NCBI GenBank assembly: GCA_035771175.1
Contig: CM069593.1
Location: 35,104,741 to 35,168,740, forward strand
Source of the DNA: Paratinospora sagittata
Taxonomy: Eukaryota; Streptophyta; Magnoliopsida; Ranunculales; Menispermaceae
Length of the DNA stretch: 64,000 nucleotides
Direction: 5' to 3'
The notes below the pieces were generated by a model. It was not told the origin of the DNA. It saw only the letters and a list, made by a program, of their open reading frames with translations, and searched no databases. This document shows positions 1-10,709 of the stretch, piece after piece (positions within the stretch are counted from its first letter, which is position 1; every line of letters begins with the position of its first letter). The translations under genes were made by a program, and so were the position numbers.

Positions 1-524
1 GAAACAATAGCAGAAAGCAGAGATATGAACAATTAAATAGGAATATGAGATCAGCCTTCAAAAAAGACTCGGGATCGGGAAGGTAGAGACAATATCAAGA
101 GGATCAGAAGTACCATGAAAGAAAAAGAAAAAGTAGCATTGAGGAAGAAGAAGAGATGGTTAGAAGTAGAACAAGAGGAAGCAATATATGCAGCAGCAGC
201 AACAAACCTATGACTGCAACTTACAAAGAGGGTGAGAAAATGTAAAAGAGAAGGTGGAGGTGTGCAAAAGGGAAATAGAGATTGCAGCAGAAAAAGAAGA
301 GAGATTGTAGCCAAAAAACATGAGAAATCAACGGAGAAGATAAGAAAGAAAAGGAAGAAGAACAGAATAAGATGAAGAAAAGGATAGATAAGCAAGAAAA
401 GAGAGACTGAAACGAAAGAGAGAGAGGAGAAGATAGAGAGCAGCAAAAATTGAAGAAAGAGAAATTTAAGAGATTGAGAAAGAGGGCAGCAGAAGTGGGC
501 CTTTATGTGGCTCTGATACCAAAT
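1..524 (-). mobile_element. 5' untranslated/internal region of a Copia-type LTR element (partial)
   Basis: On the minus strand this is the stretch just after a 5' LTR. It is purine-rich on the plus strand (runs of gaagaag and gagag) and has no recognisable protein, although one long minus frame (51-587) stays open through low-complexity Ser/Leu/Phe codons. The same kind of CT-rich leader follows the 5' LTR of the complete Copia element at 6678-7344. The coding part of this element lies beyond position 1, so its family cannot be fixed. Confidence 0.5.
509..521 (-). other. Primer binding site (initiator tRNA-Met)
   Basis: The minus strand reads TGGTATCAGAGCC, the usual plant LTR-retrotransposon sequence complementary to the 3' end of initiator tRNA-Met. 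It lies three bases inside the edge of the LTR that starts at 525. Confidence 0.75.
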
Positions 525-980
525 TGCAATGCAGAAGATAAGAAGATATAGAGAAGAAAGAAGGTACAAAGAGAAGATAGAAATCACACTGAATTCATTT
601 TCATTCAGCCATCTCCAACTAAAATCCTATATATATTATTTAAAGACACTTAATGAAACGAATTGGACCCTCAATAGGACTCTTAATAAAAGACCCAATC
701 ATGGTTCGAAAAATCGAAAAAATTCACTAAACTTGGGTGAATTTTTTTGGTTTTTTGAACCATCAAATTGCGAAGTAGATGTAATATAAAAAATTCAAAA
801 ATCGCTGAAAAATTCGATAAAATTCAACAAATTCATAAACTTAGATAAAAGTTTAATTTCTCAATTAGAAATCGCAAAAAATTCAACATAAAATTCAATG
901 AAATTTGACAAAATTCGATGAAATTCAACAAAGAAATAAACATTTGTTATTTCATCAATAAAATAAAATAAAAACATTAC
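525..980 (-). mobile_element. LTR sequence next to the primer site; outer end not resolved
   Basis: The sequence begins with TG right after the primer site. On the minus strand a TATATATA box (629-636) lies about 105 bp before the LTR's internal edge, as expected for an LTR promoter. The outer CA end was not found; the next element (981) may have inserted into this LTR. The stretch 780-960 is AT-rich with repeated AAATTC words. Confidence 0.45.
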
Positions 981-1216
981 TGTGAAAAATTGTGAGAATT
1001 TGAAAATAATGTATTGTCTTGATTCTTAACCTTGTACAAAGACCCCTATATATACAATTGTTATAGAACAAAAAAGGAAAATTTCCCTACTCCCATGGAT
1101 CCCTACAATTACGGAATTTCTAATTCTACCATGTGCACAAACTTTCTAAATACACAATCTTTCCAAATCACAATCTTTCTATTTTATTCTAATTTACAGA
1201 GATTTTGTTTCCCACA
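981..1216 (-). repeat. 3' LTR of the Copia element
   Basis: This 236-bp repeat matches 7357-7582 over most of its length, including the block around cccatggatyccta and the end tttgtttcc(c)aca. It carries a short insertion (tatacaattgttatag) that the other LTR lacks, which shows independent decay after insertion. Confidence 0.92.
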
Positions 1217-1233
1217 CTCCCCCTCAAGTTGGG
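1217..1233 (-). other. Polypurine tract of the Copia element
   Basis: The minus strand reads CCCAACTTGAGGGGGAG directly before the 3' LTR. This is the classic Copia plus-strand primer position and base composition. Confidence 0.8.
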
Positions 1234-2155
1234 AAGGACACGCATGTTTGAAATGTAGAACTACTTGGTCCTTTAGTGAGTACATCCGCCAACTGATGAT
1301 GAGTAGACACATATGGAGTGCAAATGAGTCCACTGTCAAGCTTTTCCTTAATAAAATGTTTGTCAATTTTAATATGCTTGGTTCGATCATGTTGCACTAG
1401 ATTACGAGCAATGTTGATTGCGGATTTATTGTCACAATAGAGTCTCATCAAGCCATCCCACTTAACCCGTAGGTCTTCCAAAATGATTCTCAACCATAGC
1501 AGTTCGCAAATCCATTGGGTCATTACTCTGAATTACGCTTCAACGCTAGATCGAGCCACCATATTCTGCTTCTTACTTCTCCATGTCACTAGATTCCCAC
1601 CAAGAAATGTACAATACCCAGTGGTCAATCTCCTGTCAACTATGGAGCCGGAATAGTTTGCATCCATATATGCCTCCAGAACTAATCTTGTGCTTCGTTT
1701 AAATAGAATTCTCTGCCCTAGAGTCCCTTTAAGATATTGTAATATGCAATTAGCAACTAGGCCATGAAATTCTTTGGGATTGCACATAAATTGACTAACC
1801 ACACTCACTTTATATGCGATATCAAGCCTTGTGTGAGAGAGATAGATGAGTTTCCTGACTAATCTTTGATGCATATCTCTATTGACAGTAGTAGCTTCTT
1901 CAGCTTTTTCAAGCTTGTGATTAGGGTCAATTGGTGTACTTGTCAGTCGACATGCCAACTTCCCTGTCTCTTTAAGATCATAAATGTATTTTTATTGAGA
2001 AATAAAGATGTCTTGCTTAAAGTGTGCAACTTCAATTCCCAAAAAATATTTCAACCTTCAAGGTTTGCTTCTGGTTCTGTTTCTCATTTGCATCGTTCCC
2101 AATCACAATAATGTTCCACATACACCAGAAGGGCGGTAAGTTCCCCTGAAGCCAA
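1224..2155 (-). pseudogene. Copia RT C-terminus and RNase H (broken)
   Basis: Read on the minus strand, this begins with a degenerate RT catalytic segment in which the family YVDD is replaced by YVEH and followed by a frameshift. It continues through a GIEVAHFKQDIFISQ-like stretch with a stop, then the connection and RNase H domain in 1958-1533 (DANYSGS and TGYCTFLGG motifs), then a second frame 1523-1224 with the RNase H end, including HIKIDKHFI and ADVLTKG. At least three breaks separate these parts. In a working element this region copies the RNA and degrades the RNA strand of the hybrid; here the changed catalytic aspartates argue for loss of function. Confidence 0.85.
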
Positions 2156-3755
2156 GGTCTGAAAATTCGGCGAATTTCTTGCTTTCTTCTTCTTCTTCTT
2201 CTTCTTTTTCTTCTTCTTCTAAGAAACGTATCAGAAATCTTGTACGATTTTCGCTACTATGGCTTTTGGACGGTCCAGATTTCTCCTTTATATAAGTATT
2301 GTTTTACTATTCAACCACCCTTCTCAATATTAGCGACCTCTAATTTTGGTAATTTTTAGCATGAGTTTTACAGATGGTAAAAATGTTTTTTTGAGAAAAG
2401 CGGGGATGACGTGGCAAGATGTGGTTGGTTGGGGTGAGTGGGACGGGATGTTAGAGTAGGATTCGCGGTAGTGGAGCACACGCGCACTCGTGTCTGCGTC
2501 GTTGTACTCGTGTATCGCACGTGGGGGTAAGCGGGTTCGGGTTCGGGTTCACGACAGGATTACAGTAGAATAAAAGGATAGATTTGTATCATCGGATGAG
2601 GCGCTGGATAAGCCATCTTTATTGAAAAGGAACAAATTAAAACTGTTGGACTGTTTTTATATTTTCATATTTTCATATAATAATAAGAATAACAACCTCA
2701 TATTAAAGTTCTATTACAATAATTTAAATAAATATATTATGATTTAAAAAACAGTGAGTATAATTATAATATAATATATTATTTAATTTAATCATAGTAA
2801 TTGTATTTGTGTATATGTTAGAGACTTTAATTATTTAAACTAATTAAAAATAATTTAACAGAATGTGAAAGTATTAAATAAAATAAAAAATATATTCTTT
2901 AAATTATTAATTATATTATTATAAAAAATATATAATTATTACTTATACATATGTTACAGGTTTATAAGTTAATAATAATATATGGTTCAAGTTTATAAGT
3001 TAATAATAATGTTCATCTATATTAAAATATTTAAAATCAATATTATCTTTCTCAAATAAATGTATCAATAAAATATGCTATGTTAATTCTAATAATGTTA
3101 ATCTCTATTAACATGTTTTATATTAATATTGTACATCTTACTAAAATAAATAGATTAGTAAAGTAAGAAAAATATTTTAATAATGCGAATAATGTTAATT
3201 TATATTAACATAATTAAAATTAATATTACCTTAATAAAAATACTTACACAGATAAAATATTTTAATAAAGTTGATTTTTATAATGTTGACATATATTAAC
3301 TTGTTCTAAATTAATATTATACATCTTATAAAAATAAATATGCTAGTAAAGTAAATGAAATATTTTAATAAGATTAATACAAATAATGTCATATTAACAT
3401 CATTAATATTAATGGTACTTTAATAAAATACTTACACTAAAAAATTATTTTTATAATGTTGATTCTAATAATCTTGATCTATATCAACATGTTCTAAATT
3501 AATGTTATACATCTAACAAAAAAAAATACATAGACTATTAAAGTAAAGGAAGTATTTTACTAATATTAATTAAACATATTTAAAATTAATGTTACCATTG
3601 TAAATCCTTACAATAATAAAAATATTTTGATAATGTTGATCAATAATAACATGTTTTAAATTAATGTTATACATCTTATTGAAATAAATAGATTAGTAAT
3701 GTAAGAAAAATATTTTAGTAATGTTAATACAAATAATATTAATTTATACAAATTA
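2156..3755. other. Foreign block inserted into the Copia RT
   Basis: The RT reading stops after VCKLKK (about 3756) and resumes at SGELTALLVYV (about 2155), so about 1.6 kb has replaced or interrupted the intervening RT codons. The left 480 bp has ordinary composition, with a (CTT)n tract at 2180-2221, a GC-richer segment with a CACGTG word near 2518 and three GGGTTC words near 2540. The right 1.1 kb is extremely AT-rich and largely repetitive. No ORF, inverted terminal repeat or clear target duplication was found, so the origin is unknown. Confidence 0.6.
2990..3750. repeat. AT-rich tandem array, about 188-bp unit
   Basis: The word ATGTTYTAAATTAATRTTATACATCT recurs (with changes) at about 3113, 3301, 3489 and 3651. 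The spacings are 188, 188 and 162 bp. Each copy is followed by a segment like AAATAGATTAGTAAAGTAAG, then AATATTTTAATAATG. This makes four diverged units of a satellite-like repeat confined to the block that breaks the Copia RT. Confidence 0.75.
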
Positions 3756-4240
3756 TTTTCTTCAATTTGCACACTTTATCAGCAGCTAGGCTACTTCCAA
3801 ATCCAGAAGGAATTTCTATATAAATATTTGCTTCCAAGTCATCATGCAAAAAGGTGTTCTTTACATCGAACTAATGTAAATCCCAATTGTAATTAGCTGC
3901 CAAAGATAATAGAATATGCATTGTATTCATCTTGGCAACTGGAGCAAATGTCTCTAGATAGTCCACACCATACGTCTCAGTATATCCTTTGGCCACTAAT
4001 CTTGCCTTATAGCACTCCAGTGATCCATCTGCTCTGTACTTAACAATATAAACTCATTTACATCCCGCGGGTTTCCTCGCTGCAGGCAAATCTACCAACT
4101 CCCAAGTTGCATTTTTCTCCAAGGACTCCATTTCCATATTTATAGCTTGTTTCCAATTTTCTTTAGATAAAGCCTCTGATAAGGATGTAGGAATTCGAAT
4201 ATTATTCAATTTTAGGCTAGTAAGGAAACTTTATGGGATG
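3756..4240 (-). pseudogene. Copia RT N-terminal part (broken)
   Basis: On the minus strand this encodes the start of the Copia RT: a DGSLE-like motif, then KARLVAKGYTE, an YxETFAPVAKM-like stretch, LSLAANYNWDLHQFDVK and the lead-in to VCKLKK where the foreign block begins. Several stops and small indels break the frame. Upstream (4070-4240) is the decayed linker between integrase and RT. The polypeptide would polymerise cDNA from the element RNA. Confidence 0.8.
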
Positions 4241-5335
4241 GTGGAAATTTTTCAAAGAACACAACATGAGAAAGTGGTTATAAGGGATGTTTAGTACATT
4301 CCCTAGTTCCTTTTCTAATGGTAATAGGAAGATTTTTGTCCCTTTTGGATTGAGGAATACCTAAACGTCCACCGAGACAAAGAACCTTTTTTATGGTGGA
4401 TGGTAGCATCTATATCCCTTTTGGATTGAGGAATACCCAACAAAAATACACTTGAGAGCACTTGGATCTAATTTCCCCCTGTTTGAATGGTAAACATGGA
4501 CAAAAGACACACACCTGAGAATTTTAGGAATGAGAATGTTTGAGGTTTTGAGGTTAGGATAAAATTCTAACAGCATTTCCATAGAACTTTTAAAACCAAG
4601 GATTCGAGAAGGTATTCGGTTGATGAGATGTGTAGTTAGAAAGGCTTCCCCCCAATAAGATTTAGGCACATGGTTCTGGAATAGGAATGCGCGGGTTGTA
4701 TCAAGTAGGTCGCCATTCTTCCTCTTAGCAATGTCATTTTGTTGTGCGGTGTGGATACAAGACGATCCAAGAATGATTCCTTCCATTTGAAAGTACGGGG
4801 TGAGGGCTTGATTAAAGTCGTGTCTTGAATTGTCGAATCAAAATATCTTGATTTTGGCTCCAAGCTGATTTTGCACCATAGTATGAAAATTTGGGAGAAT
4901 GAGGCTTAAATCAGATTTTTGTTTGAGTAAAAATATCCAAGAGACTCTAGTAAAATCATCATTGAATGACACAAACCAACGTGCTCCAAAAATATTAAGA
5001 ATAGAAAAAGGGCCTCAAATATCACTATGAACAAGATCAAAAGAATTAGAACTTTTTTCATTGCAAATTGGAAAAGTTACACATTTGTGTTTTACGAATT
5101 CATATACTTCACAATGAAAATGGTCAACATCTAGTGTCCTAAACAAAGAAAGAAACATGACCTTAAGGGTTCTGAAGGAGGGATGACCAAGTCGGTGATG
5201 ATGAAGCCAAATCTTATCTTTATTGGAGAGATAAGACTCAAAGAGAAACGAAGAGGTACCCTGGTAGGATTCACCCGTGTCTCAAGGTAATACAGCTCAT
5301 CATGGTCCTTAGCAAGTCCAATCGTCTTCCCAAAT
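4241..5335 (-). pseudogene. Copia integrase (broken)
   Basis: Two overlapping minus frames (4636-4863 and 4391-4786) carry the second half of the integrase core: an FDSTIQDTT-like segment, then HTAQQNDIAKRKNGDLL, YWGEAFLTTHLINRIPS and FVGYSSIQKGYRCY. These motifs are typical of Copia integrases near the catalytic glutamate and the C-terminal region. The frames must be joined by a frameshift. Positions 4880-5335 hold the N-terminal half, including a decayed zinc-binding segment. In the family this enzyme inserts the cDNA into host DNA. Confidence 0.82.
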
Positions 5336-5342
5336 CCTAGTC

Positions 5343-5640
5343 CTAAAACACACAGTGAGTAGGATAGAAAATCACATTACAATGCATATCATGTGTGAGC
5401 TTTTGGATAGAGACTAGATTAGTAGACAGCTTTGGAACATGAAGTGCATTTCTAAGTGTAAGAGTAGGGCTAATGTGAACATCTCCTATGCCTGCAACTG
5501 TGGTTAAGGACCCATCGGCTGTGGCTATTTTCCGACTACTAAGACACGGGTTATAAGTATGAAATATATAAGATGAATTATTCATGTGATCAGTAGCACT
5601 AGAATCTATGACCCAAGAGGTGGCAAATGATTTTTTCAGA
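5343..5640 (-). pseudogene. Copia aspartic protease and following region (broken)
   Basis: The minus frame reads SWVIDSSATDHM, then ADGSLTTVAGIGDVHISPTL and VPKLSTNLVSIQKLT. The protease signature in Copia elements is normally D-S-G-A-T-D-H; here the active-site glycine is serine, which would be expected to harm activity. The downstream half is the gag-pre-integrase segment. The enzyme would cut the polyprotein. Confidence 0.82.
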
Positions 5641-6677
5641 GTCTTTTAATCCAATAGAAATCGAAAACTCACCTAAGGGTTTTTCAAGAGTGCCAAGAAG
5701 AGTGTGCAATCGTTCAATCTCATCTTGATTGAATCCTACTTGCTTCACAGTGTTCTCAGCAATTGGCTAATCAATGGACAAGTGTACACTGCTTTTTGTG
5801 ACCCTCCTTTGCAGCCACATTCTTTACTACAAGTTGATGGCTTGCCATGAAGTTTTCAGCATTTCTACCTGATAGCCTTCTAGCAAAAAGTGCACCATAG
5901 GTTATGCTTACTCTCTCGAGAAGGAACCTTTAAAGATTCAGCTCTTTGAGTTCTTGTTTTCTGATCACTACCCCGATTAGCTACCATAGCTAAACCTTCC
6001 ATCTTGTAAGGTTCAAGCATGACACCTCTTCTACTTGTTTCGGCCCAGATAATGAAACTGGTTTCGTTTAGAGTTGGCAACTCCTTGCTAAATATCTAAA
6101 CCCTAACCTGATCAAATTCAGGATGAAGTCCAACTAAGAAATCATAGATCTGGTCTTTCTCAATGAAATTCTTAAGAATTATTGCATCCTCAAGGCATTT
6201 AGTCGCGATGCATTAGTAATGATCAAGTTCTTGCCACAGATTCTTCAACATATTGGCATACTCTGTGACCGTTTATTTCCTTGTTTCGCGGCTCTGTTTT
6301 GACCTTTGTTTCATACACTTAGGTTGCATCAATTGCCTTGGAATGTCTGGTGAATGGCATCTCAAATATCTTTAGCAGTAGACAAGAACATACACATATC
6401 ACTGATCTTAGGTGTCGTCGAATTCCAAAGCTACGCCATAATCATCGAATCTTCATCGTCCCATATCTCAAACTGAGGATCTCCTTTGTTCCCAAAAGAT
6501 TACTTAATTTTTCTTTACCCATCAAAAAAGTACGAACAACGTAACAAGCTGAGACCACTTTAAATAGTTTTTCACGTTAAGTTTGTAGGCTGGTTGGATA
6601 TTCTATAGTTCCCCTGTCCTATGATTGGACAATACTTCCTCAAACTGTACAGATTTTGATACTGATACTACTAACAT
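5641..6677 (-). pseudogene. Copia gag (nucleocapsid/coat) pseudogene
   Basis: The start is the ATG complementary to 6675-6677 (MLVVSVSKSVQFEEV...), followed in frame by QPAYKLNVKNYLKWSQLV, a UBN2/gag-like opening, after a premature stop at about codon 24. Further down are a MCMFLSTA-like block, LNETSFIIWAETSRRGVMLEP (5880-6080) and a remnant CCHC nucleocapsid knuckle (WCTFC then KLHGKPS). Stops and frameshifts are spread throughout. Gag would form the particle shell. Confidence 0.8.
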
Positions 6678-7344
6678 TTTCCCTTTTTTCTTTTTTTTTT
6701 CTTTTTTTTTCTTTTTTTTTTTCTTTTTCTTTTAAAAATAGAGTAAAAGAAAGAAGAAAATTAAAAAAAGAAAGAATAAAGAGACAGAGGTCGAGAGAAA
6801 AAGAATAAGGAGAGACGTCGAGAGAAACGAGTGTGAGAGACACAGAGAGAGATAGAGAGATCACGCACAAAAGATATCGCGAGAAAGAAAGGGAGAAGTA
6901 GCAAGAGAGAGAGAAAGAGACCATGCACGAGAGAGAAGAGAGAGAGAGAGGTACTAGCGATTTAAGTTTGCAACGGAAGACATTCTAGGGTGTAGTAGAG
7001 GCGGCGGACAAAACCAGTGATGAGAGGAAGCAACAGCGATGGCAGAGAATAATTGTAGGCAACAGCAGCGACGACTTTGGCGGAGATGAAGAGTCTTGTG
7101 TTTGAGATGAAGCAACAGCAATATCAAACGCAGACGGTGATGAAATGGAGATGTCACTACAACGTCGGCAAGCAAGGAACAAACAGCGACACTGAAACCA
7201 GATGGAGGAAGAAGAGATCGTAGCAACAATCGAGCAGTCAACGAAAAAAATGACGATGAAGGTCGAAATCCTATTTCGACAATGAAGGCCTTGTTGAAAC
7301 AATTTTGACGATGAAGACCAATGGAAAGTCTTCAGATCTCTAAT
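6678..7344 (-). mobile_element. Copia 5' leader with pyrimidine-rich low complexity
   Basis: This lies between the primer site and the gag ATG. Positions 6680-6735 are almost pure T/C on the plus strand, and 6760-6950 are GA-rich. Minus frames open here are low complexity and not credible genes. Confidence 0.7.
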
Positions 7345-7356
7345 GCTCTGATACCA
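7345..7356 (-). other. Primer binding site of the Copia element
   Basis: The minus strand reads TGGTATCAGAGC immediately next to the 5' LTR, complementary to initiator tRNA-Met. Confidence 0.9.
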
Positions 7357-7582
7357 TGTGGAAAATTGAGAGAATTGGAAAATAATATATTCTCTTGATT
7401 CTTAACCTCGTACAAAGCCCCCTATACAAAAAAAGGAAATTTCCCTACTCCCATGGATTCCTACAATTACGGAACTTTCTAATTCTATCATATGCACACA
7501 CTTACACACTTTCTAAATATACAATCTTTCCAAATCACAGTCTTTCTAATTTATTCTAATTTACAAAGATTTTGTTTCCACA
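7357..7582 (-). repeat. 5' LTR of the Copia element
   Basis: This 226-bp LTR starts TGTGGAAA and ends TTTCCACA, an 8-bp inverted repeat, and is flanked at 7583-7587 by the target duplication ATTAC. It matches the 3' LTR except for scattered changes and one short indel. Confidence 0.93.
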
Positions 7583-8329
7583 ATTACTAATAATTATGCA
7601 TTATCTTTAACTTCATCAACCAATATAGCAATATAATAGAAAACATAATCTAACAAGCTAAAAAATCATGTAATTTTATGAGATATGCTTTACGGGAAAA
7701 AAAAAAAAAGCAAGAAAAACAAAAATAAAAAAGAAAGAAAGTACAAATGAAACAAAAACTTAAAATAAGAGTTCCCAAAGTCATCTTTTTTTAGCTAAAA
7801 TCCTATTAAACAAGATGAAAAGTAATCCATTTGAATAATAAACTAATAAATTACGCAAGGTGGAATGTCAAACTAGGAAAATATATGGTCGAGAAGCAAA
7901 CCACCACAAAGTCGAAAATCAAAACATATAAAAAAGTTTAAGACCCAAAGCCACCATTTCAAATTCATCAACCCACTTAACAAGAATCATTTTGTTAGGT
8001 CATTTATGGATATTTTAATATATTTAAAGTGTCTAATTATATTAATTTTTAGCTTATATTATAATCAATCTAGATATTTTAGCATTTATGCAAAAATCCT
8101 CTAAACTTCTCCAATTTAACGAATTTTTTCAAAAATTCTCCACATCAAATTAAACTTCCCCGAATTAATTCTAATATTCAAGTGACTGAAGTCTAGAGCA
8201 AAATCAAATATTCGATCCTTGGCCCTAATCAAATAAAATGAGTGGAACCCTATTTCTACTCAACTAAAACAATTAAAATCTTCCTAAAAATAAACAACCA
8301 CAATCATTAACACAAGTCAACTAAGTCTT
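7583..8329. other. AT-rich stretch without recognised gene
   Basis: This may continue the LTR interrupted at 980. It holds poly(A) tracts near 7700 and no credible ORF. Confidence 0.4.
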
Positions 8330-9125
8330 TTCCCAACTACATGGGGTCGTTGGCTATATGAATTCGCTTCCCCCTCTTCGCTCGATAGAGTGCTAAGTTG
8401 ACACTTAAATACAAGTAGCAACATCTTTCCTCATTATTTGTCTCCATGTTATTTAGGTCCTGCTCTACCTCTATTCATTACTATCATGGATTGTATTAAT
8501 AGGTCACTTTTTTTCCTAATTGGCACATCTAAAGGTTATCGCCGCTATATGTCTCCAACCCAACTTAATTGATTTCTTACATTTTATCTCCAATTGGGTT
8601 GCGCCTACCATTCTCGAATATGTTCATTTGTAATTTTAGTTGTGTCCACACATACATGTTTTTGTTACACTTAGTCTATCTAAGTGCTTTATTATTGCCA
8701 ACATTTTGTTCCATATAGCATGGCTAGCGTAATAGTAATTTTATAGAATTTTTCTTTCAACTTCAATCTGATGCATCAATCATACAATACTCCAGAAGCA
8801 CTCCTCCACTTAACTCATTGTGCCTTAACTCCATGATTCCTCCACTTCAACTAATCTTGTTTTAGCTCTATAATTCATATCTTCACTAATTTCTACTTTT
8901 TGATGAATAATGGATCTTAGATACCTAAAATTTTCATTACTTGGTATCTCTTGGCTTTCAATCTTTACTGTGTCTTCATCAATAATTCTACTTCCACTAA
9001 AATTGCATTTGATGTATTATGTCTTAATCCTACTAATCTTTAACCCTTTAGATTCTAAAACCTATGTCCAAACATACAATAGAAGCCATAGTAACCCATT
9101 AAATTGGAGCCTAACATCTAGCTAG
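8330..9125 (-). pseudogene. LINE reverse-transcriptase C-terminal relic (RTE-like)
   Basis: In scattered minus-strand frames this shows LKISRIKT-like residues, then NENFRYLRSIIH, MLYGTKCW and ITNEHIREW followed by a VxPIxDK-like stretch and WRHIAAITF. These echo the family sequence RxSRxKTEY, FRYLGSII, MLYGTECW, NExIRExVGVAPI and W-x-GH seen after the RT of plant RTE-type LINEs. Stops and indels interrupt almost every segment, so only the order of motifs supports the call. It is an old, dead non-LTR retrotransposon fragment with no tail or target duplication seen. Confidence 0.62.
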
Positions 9126-9129
9126 AAAC

Positions 9130-9573
9130 CTATCACAAACAGCTTCATCTAAAGTCAAAGGTTTGATTGATTGTCTAAACCAATGCCCTTTATCTAATGA
9201 CAATGACAAAGTTCTCTTGTTAGGAAACTCAAATGGTATGTTCTCCACCAATGCCCTAAACCCTAAACCTCTCCAACCCCACACCTCCAAATAGCTTTAA
9301 CCCTGCCAAATTCATATGGAAAGCACATGTCCCCTCCGAGGTCAAAAATTATAGGTTGGCTGATGGCTCACCAAAAAATTAGTTGTGTTGATGTATTACA
9401 AAAGAAACAACCATACATGGCATTATCCCCAAATTGGTGTTGTTTATGAAGGAACAATGAAGAAACTATAAAGCATTTGTTTTGGGGATGGAACTTTGTG
9501 GAGCTCATCTGGAGCAGATGGACAACTGCGTTCAATGGCTTTCCGTCACCAAAAGTTAAAGAACCCCTTTGTT
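9130..9573 (+). pseudogene. L1-type LINE C-terminus, left part (zf-RVT)
   Basis: The plus frame reads SNDNDKV and GNSNGMFS, then a WKAHVPSEVK-like segment, then DVLQKKQPYMALSPNWCCL, a stop, and EETIKHLFWGWNFVELIW. This is the zinc-binding region (zf-RVT) near the end of plant L1 ORF2, where the pattern is SPxxCxxC followed by ExxxHLFxxC. The second cysteine pair is damaged. The reading resumes at 17046 after a 7.5-kb insertion, shown by the duplicated octamer ATCCTACT on both sides. Confidence 0.75.
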
Positions 9574-9742
9574 ATCCTACTCAATGTTGTCAAGGCGGCA
9601 AGGCCATGATAGGCGATATACGCTATTTAGGCTAGGCGTGGCCTAGGCCACATATAAAATATTTATTTAGAGGTCCCTAGAGAATTTATTTATTTATTTA
9701 TAGGTCCTTCTCTCTCTTTCTTTATAGGTCCTTCTCTCTTTC

Positions 9743-9762
9743 TGTGTGTGTGTGTGTGTGTG
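9743..9762. repeat. (TG)10 microsatellite, left edge of the viral block
   Basis: Ten perfect TG units are followed at once by viral leader sequence. A matching (GT)n tract at 16646-16669 borders the other end, so the virus appears to sit inside one dinucleotide tract. Confidence 0.9.
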
Positions 9763-9979
9763 CATTCGACGAGCGGGAAACTGATTGCGGCCTTCCAAGA
9801 CACTAAGTGCTTGGTTGTGAAACTTAAGTCGTCATTTCAATACATGGATAGGGGGTAAACTAGGATCGTGACTCTTCCATTGGGTTATCAGTTGGTTTGT
9901 AAGAGATTTGTAGGTAGTATAATGATATTGTAGCAACAAATCCCACTGGGTTTTAGGAATCTGAACAATCAGAGTCATC
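9761..9979 (-). repeat. Leader segment copy 1 (direct repeat)
   Basis: This 219-bp segment is nearly identical to 10993-11212 in the same orientation and to the inverted copy at 16485-16645. It is fused at its upstream side to the movement-protein frame at the shared word GATGACTCTGATTG. Confidence 0.9.
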
Positions 9980-10567
9980 TTCATCAGGACTAAGAAGAAC
10001 ATAGTACTGGTATTTGCCAGAATAGGAATCAATATAACCGACTGCGGGATCTCCCGCTTCGTAACGCTTTAGTAATTGCTGTTGGAGAGAACGGTGATAG
10101 TTGGTCTTTTTCTGCCTATTTTCTTCTTCAAGTTCGTCTGCTCGATCATCCTGACAAGCAATACAATCACAAACATCCCACCAAATATGATCATAAGTGG
10201 GAGATGAAGTTGGTGATGTATCAGAGGTGTCAGAGGAGAAAATGGTAGAAATAGAATGCCTTCCTGCTTGAATCTTGCGAAGAGGTGGATTAGGAAAAAT
10301 AGTTTCAACCATGGTGAAATATTGAGGATCTTTAAGTGAAATATTGAAATTTGGAAAAAATGTCATAAAGACCGTGTCGGTGTTCAAAGTAGTTTGGATT
10401 GTACCAATAACTGCATCCTGGTATCTCATCATTCTGGAATCAAGAAGTGCGAGTCTAGAGATGGATTTAGTGGCCTTTCTGCCATGAAATGTGATAGCCA
10501 CTTTTACAGCACCAGAGTGAATGTAGGAAAAGACCACAACTGTTGACCACAGATCTTGGCCAGACAC
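9953..10567 (-). pseudogene. Viral movement protein (30K superfamily), 5'-truncated by frameshift
   Basis: The open frame of about 200 residues reads SYIHSGAVKVAITFHGRK, then SRLALLDSRMM, AVIGTIQTTLN and a DPQYFTMVETIFPN stretch. The I/V-x-G-A-x-x-V plus ALLDSR pattern fits caulimovirid cell-to-cell movement proteins. The frame upstream of residue 1 contains a TGA and a shift, so the true N-terminus is broken. The C-terminal acidic tail (DEDDSDCSDS) arises where the gene runs into a leader copy, making the last residues a rearrangement product. Coat protein, expected downstream in a virus, is absent here. Confidence 0.75.
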
Positions 10568-10709
10568 AGACTCTAAAGATCAAGTTTTCGGCAAGCCTTA
10601 CTCAAATTTTCTGATAGACCAGATCCGATAAAACGGAAAGTCTAGAGTATACTAATCTTGAGTATCACGATGCTTACTGGTCGTGATCAGTAGGAAACTA
10701 AGACAAGAT

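Larger units (their letters stand above)
981..7582 (-). mobile_element. Complete but decayed Ty1/Copia LTR retrotransposon
   Basis: The element has LTRs at both ends, a polypurine tract, a tRNA-Met primer site and an exact 5-bp target duplication ATTAC (976-980 and 7583-7587). Both LTRs begin TGTG and end CACA. On the minus strand the order is 5' LTR, leader, gag, protease, integrase, RT, RNase H, 3' LTR, with integrase before RT as in Copia. The polyprotein is broken by stops and frameshifts, and the RT is interrupted by an unrelated 1.6-kb block (about 2160-3755), so the element cannot be autonomous. Confidence 0.93.

Noticed and set aside
51..587. 178-residue minus frame
   Set aside because: Low-complexity Leu/Ser/Phe translation of a GA-rich retroelement leader that crosses the primer site and LTR edge; not a gene.
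2538..2555. GGGTTC repeats as telomere-like DNA
   Set aside because: Only three units and the wrong unit (plant telomere is TTTAGGG).
6640..7302. Three overlapping minus frames in the Copia leader
   Set aside because: They arise from CT-rich low-complexity DNA and lie upstream of the gag start.
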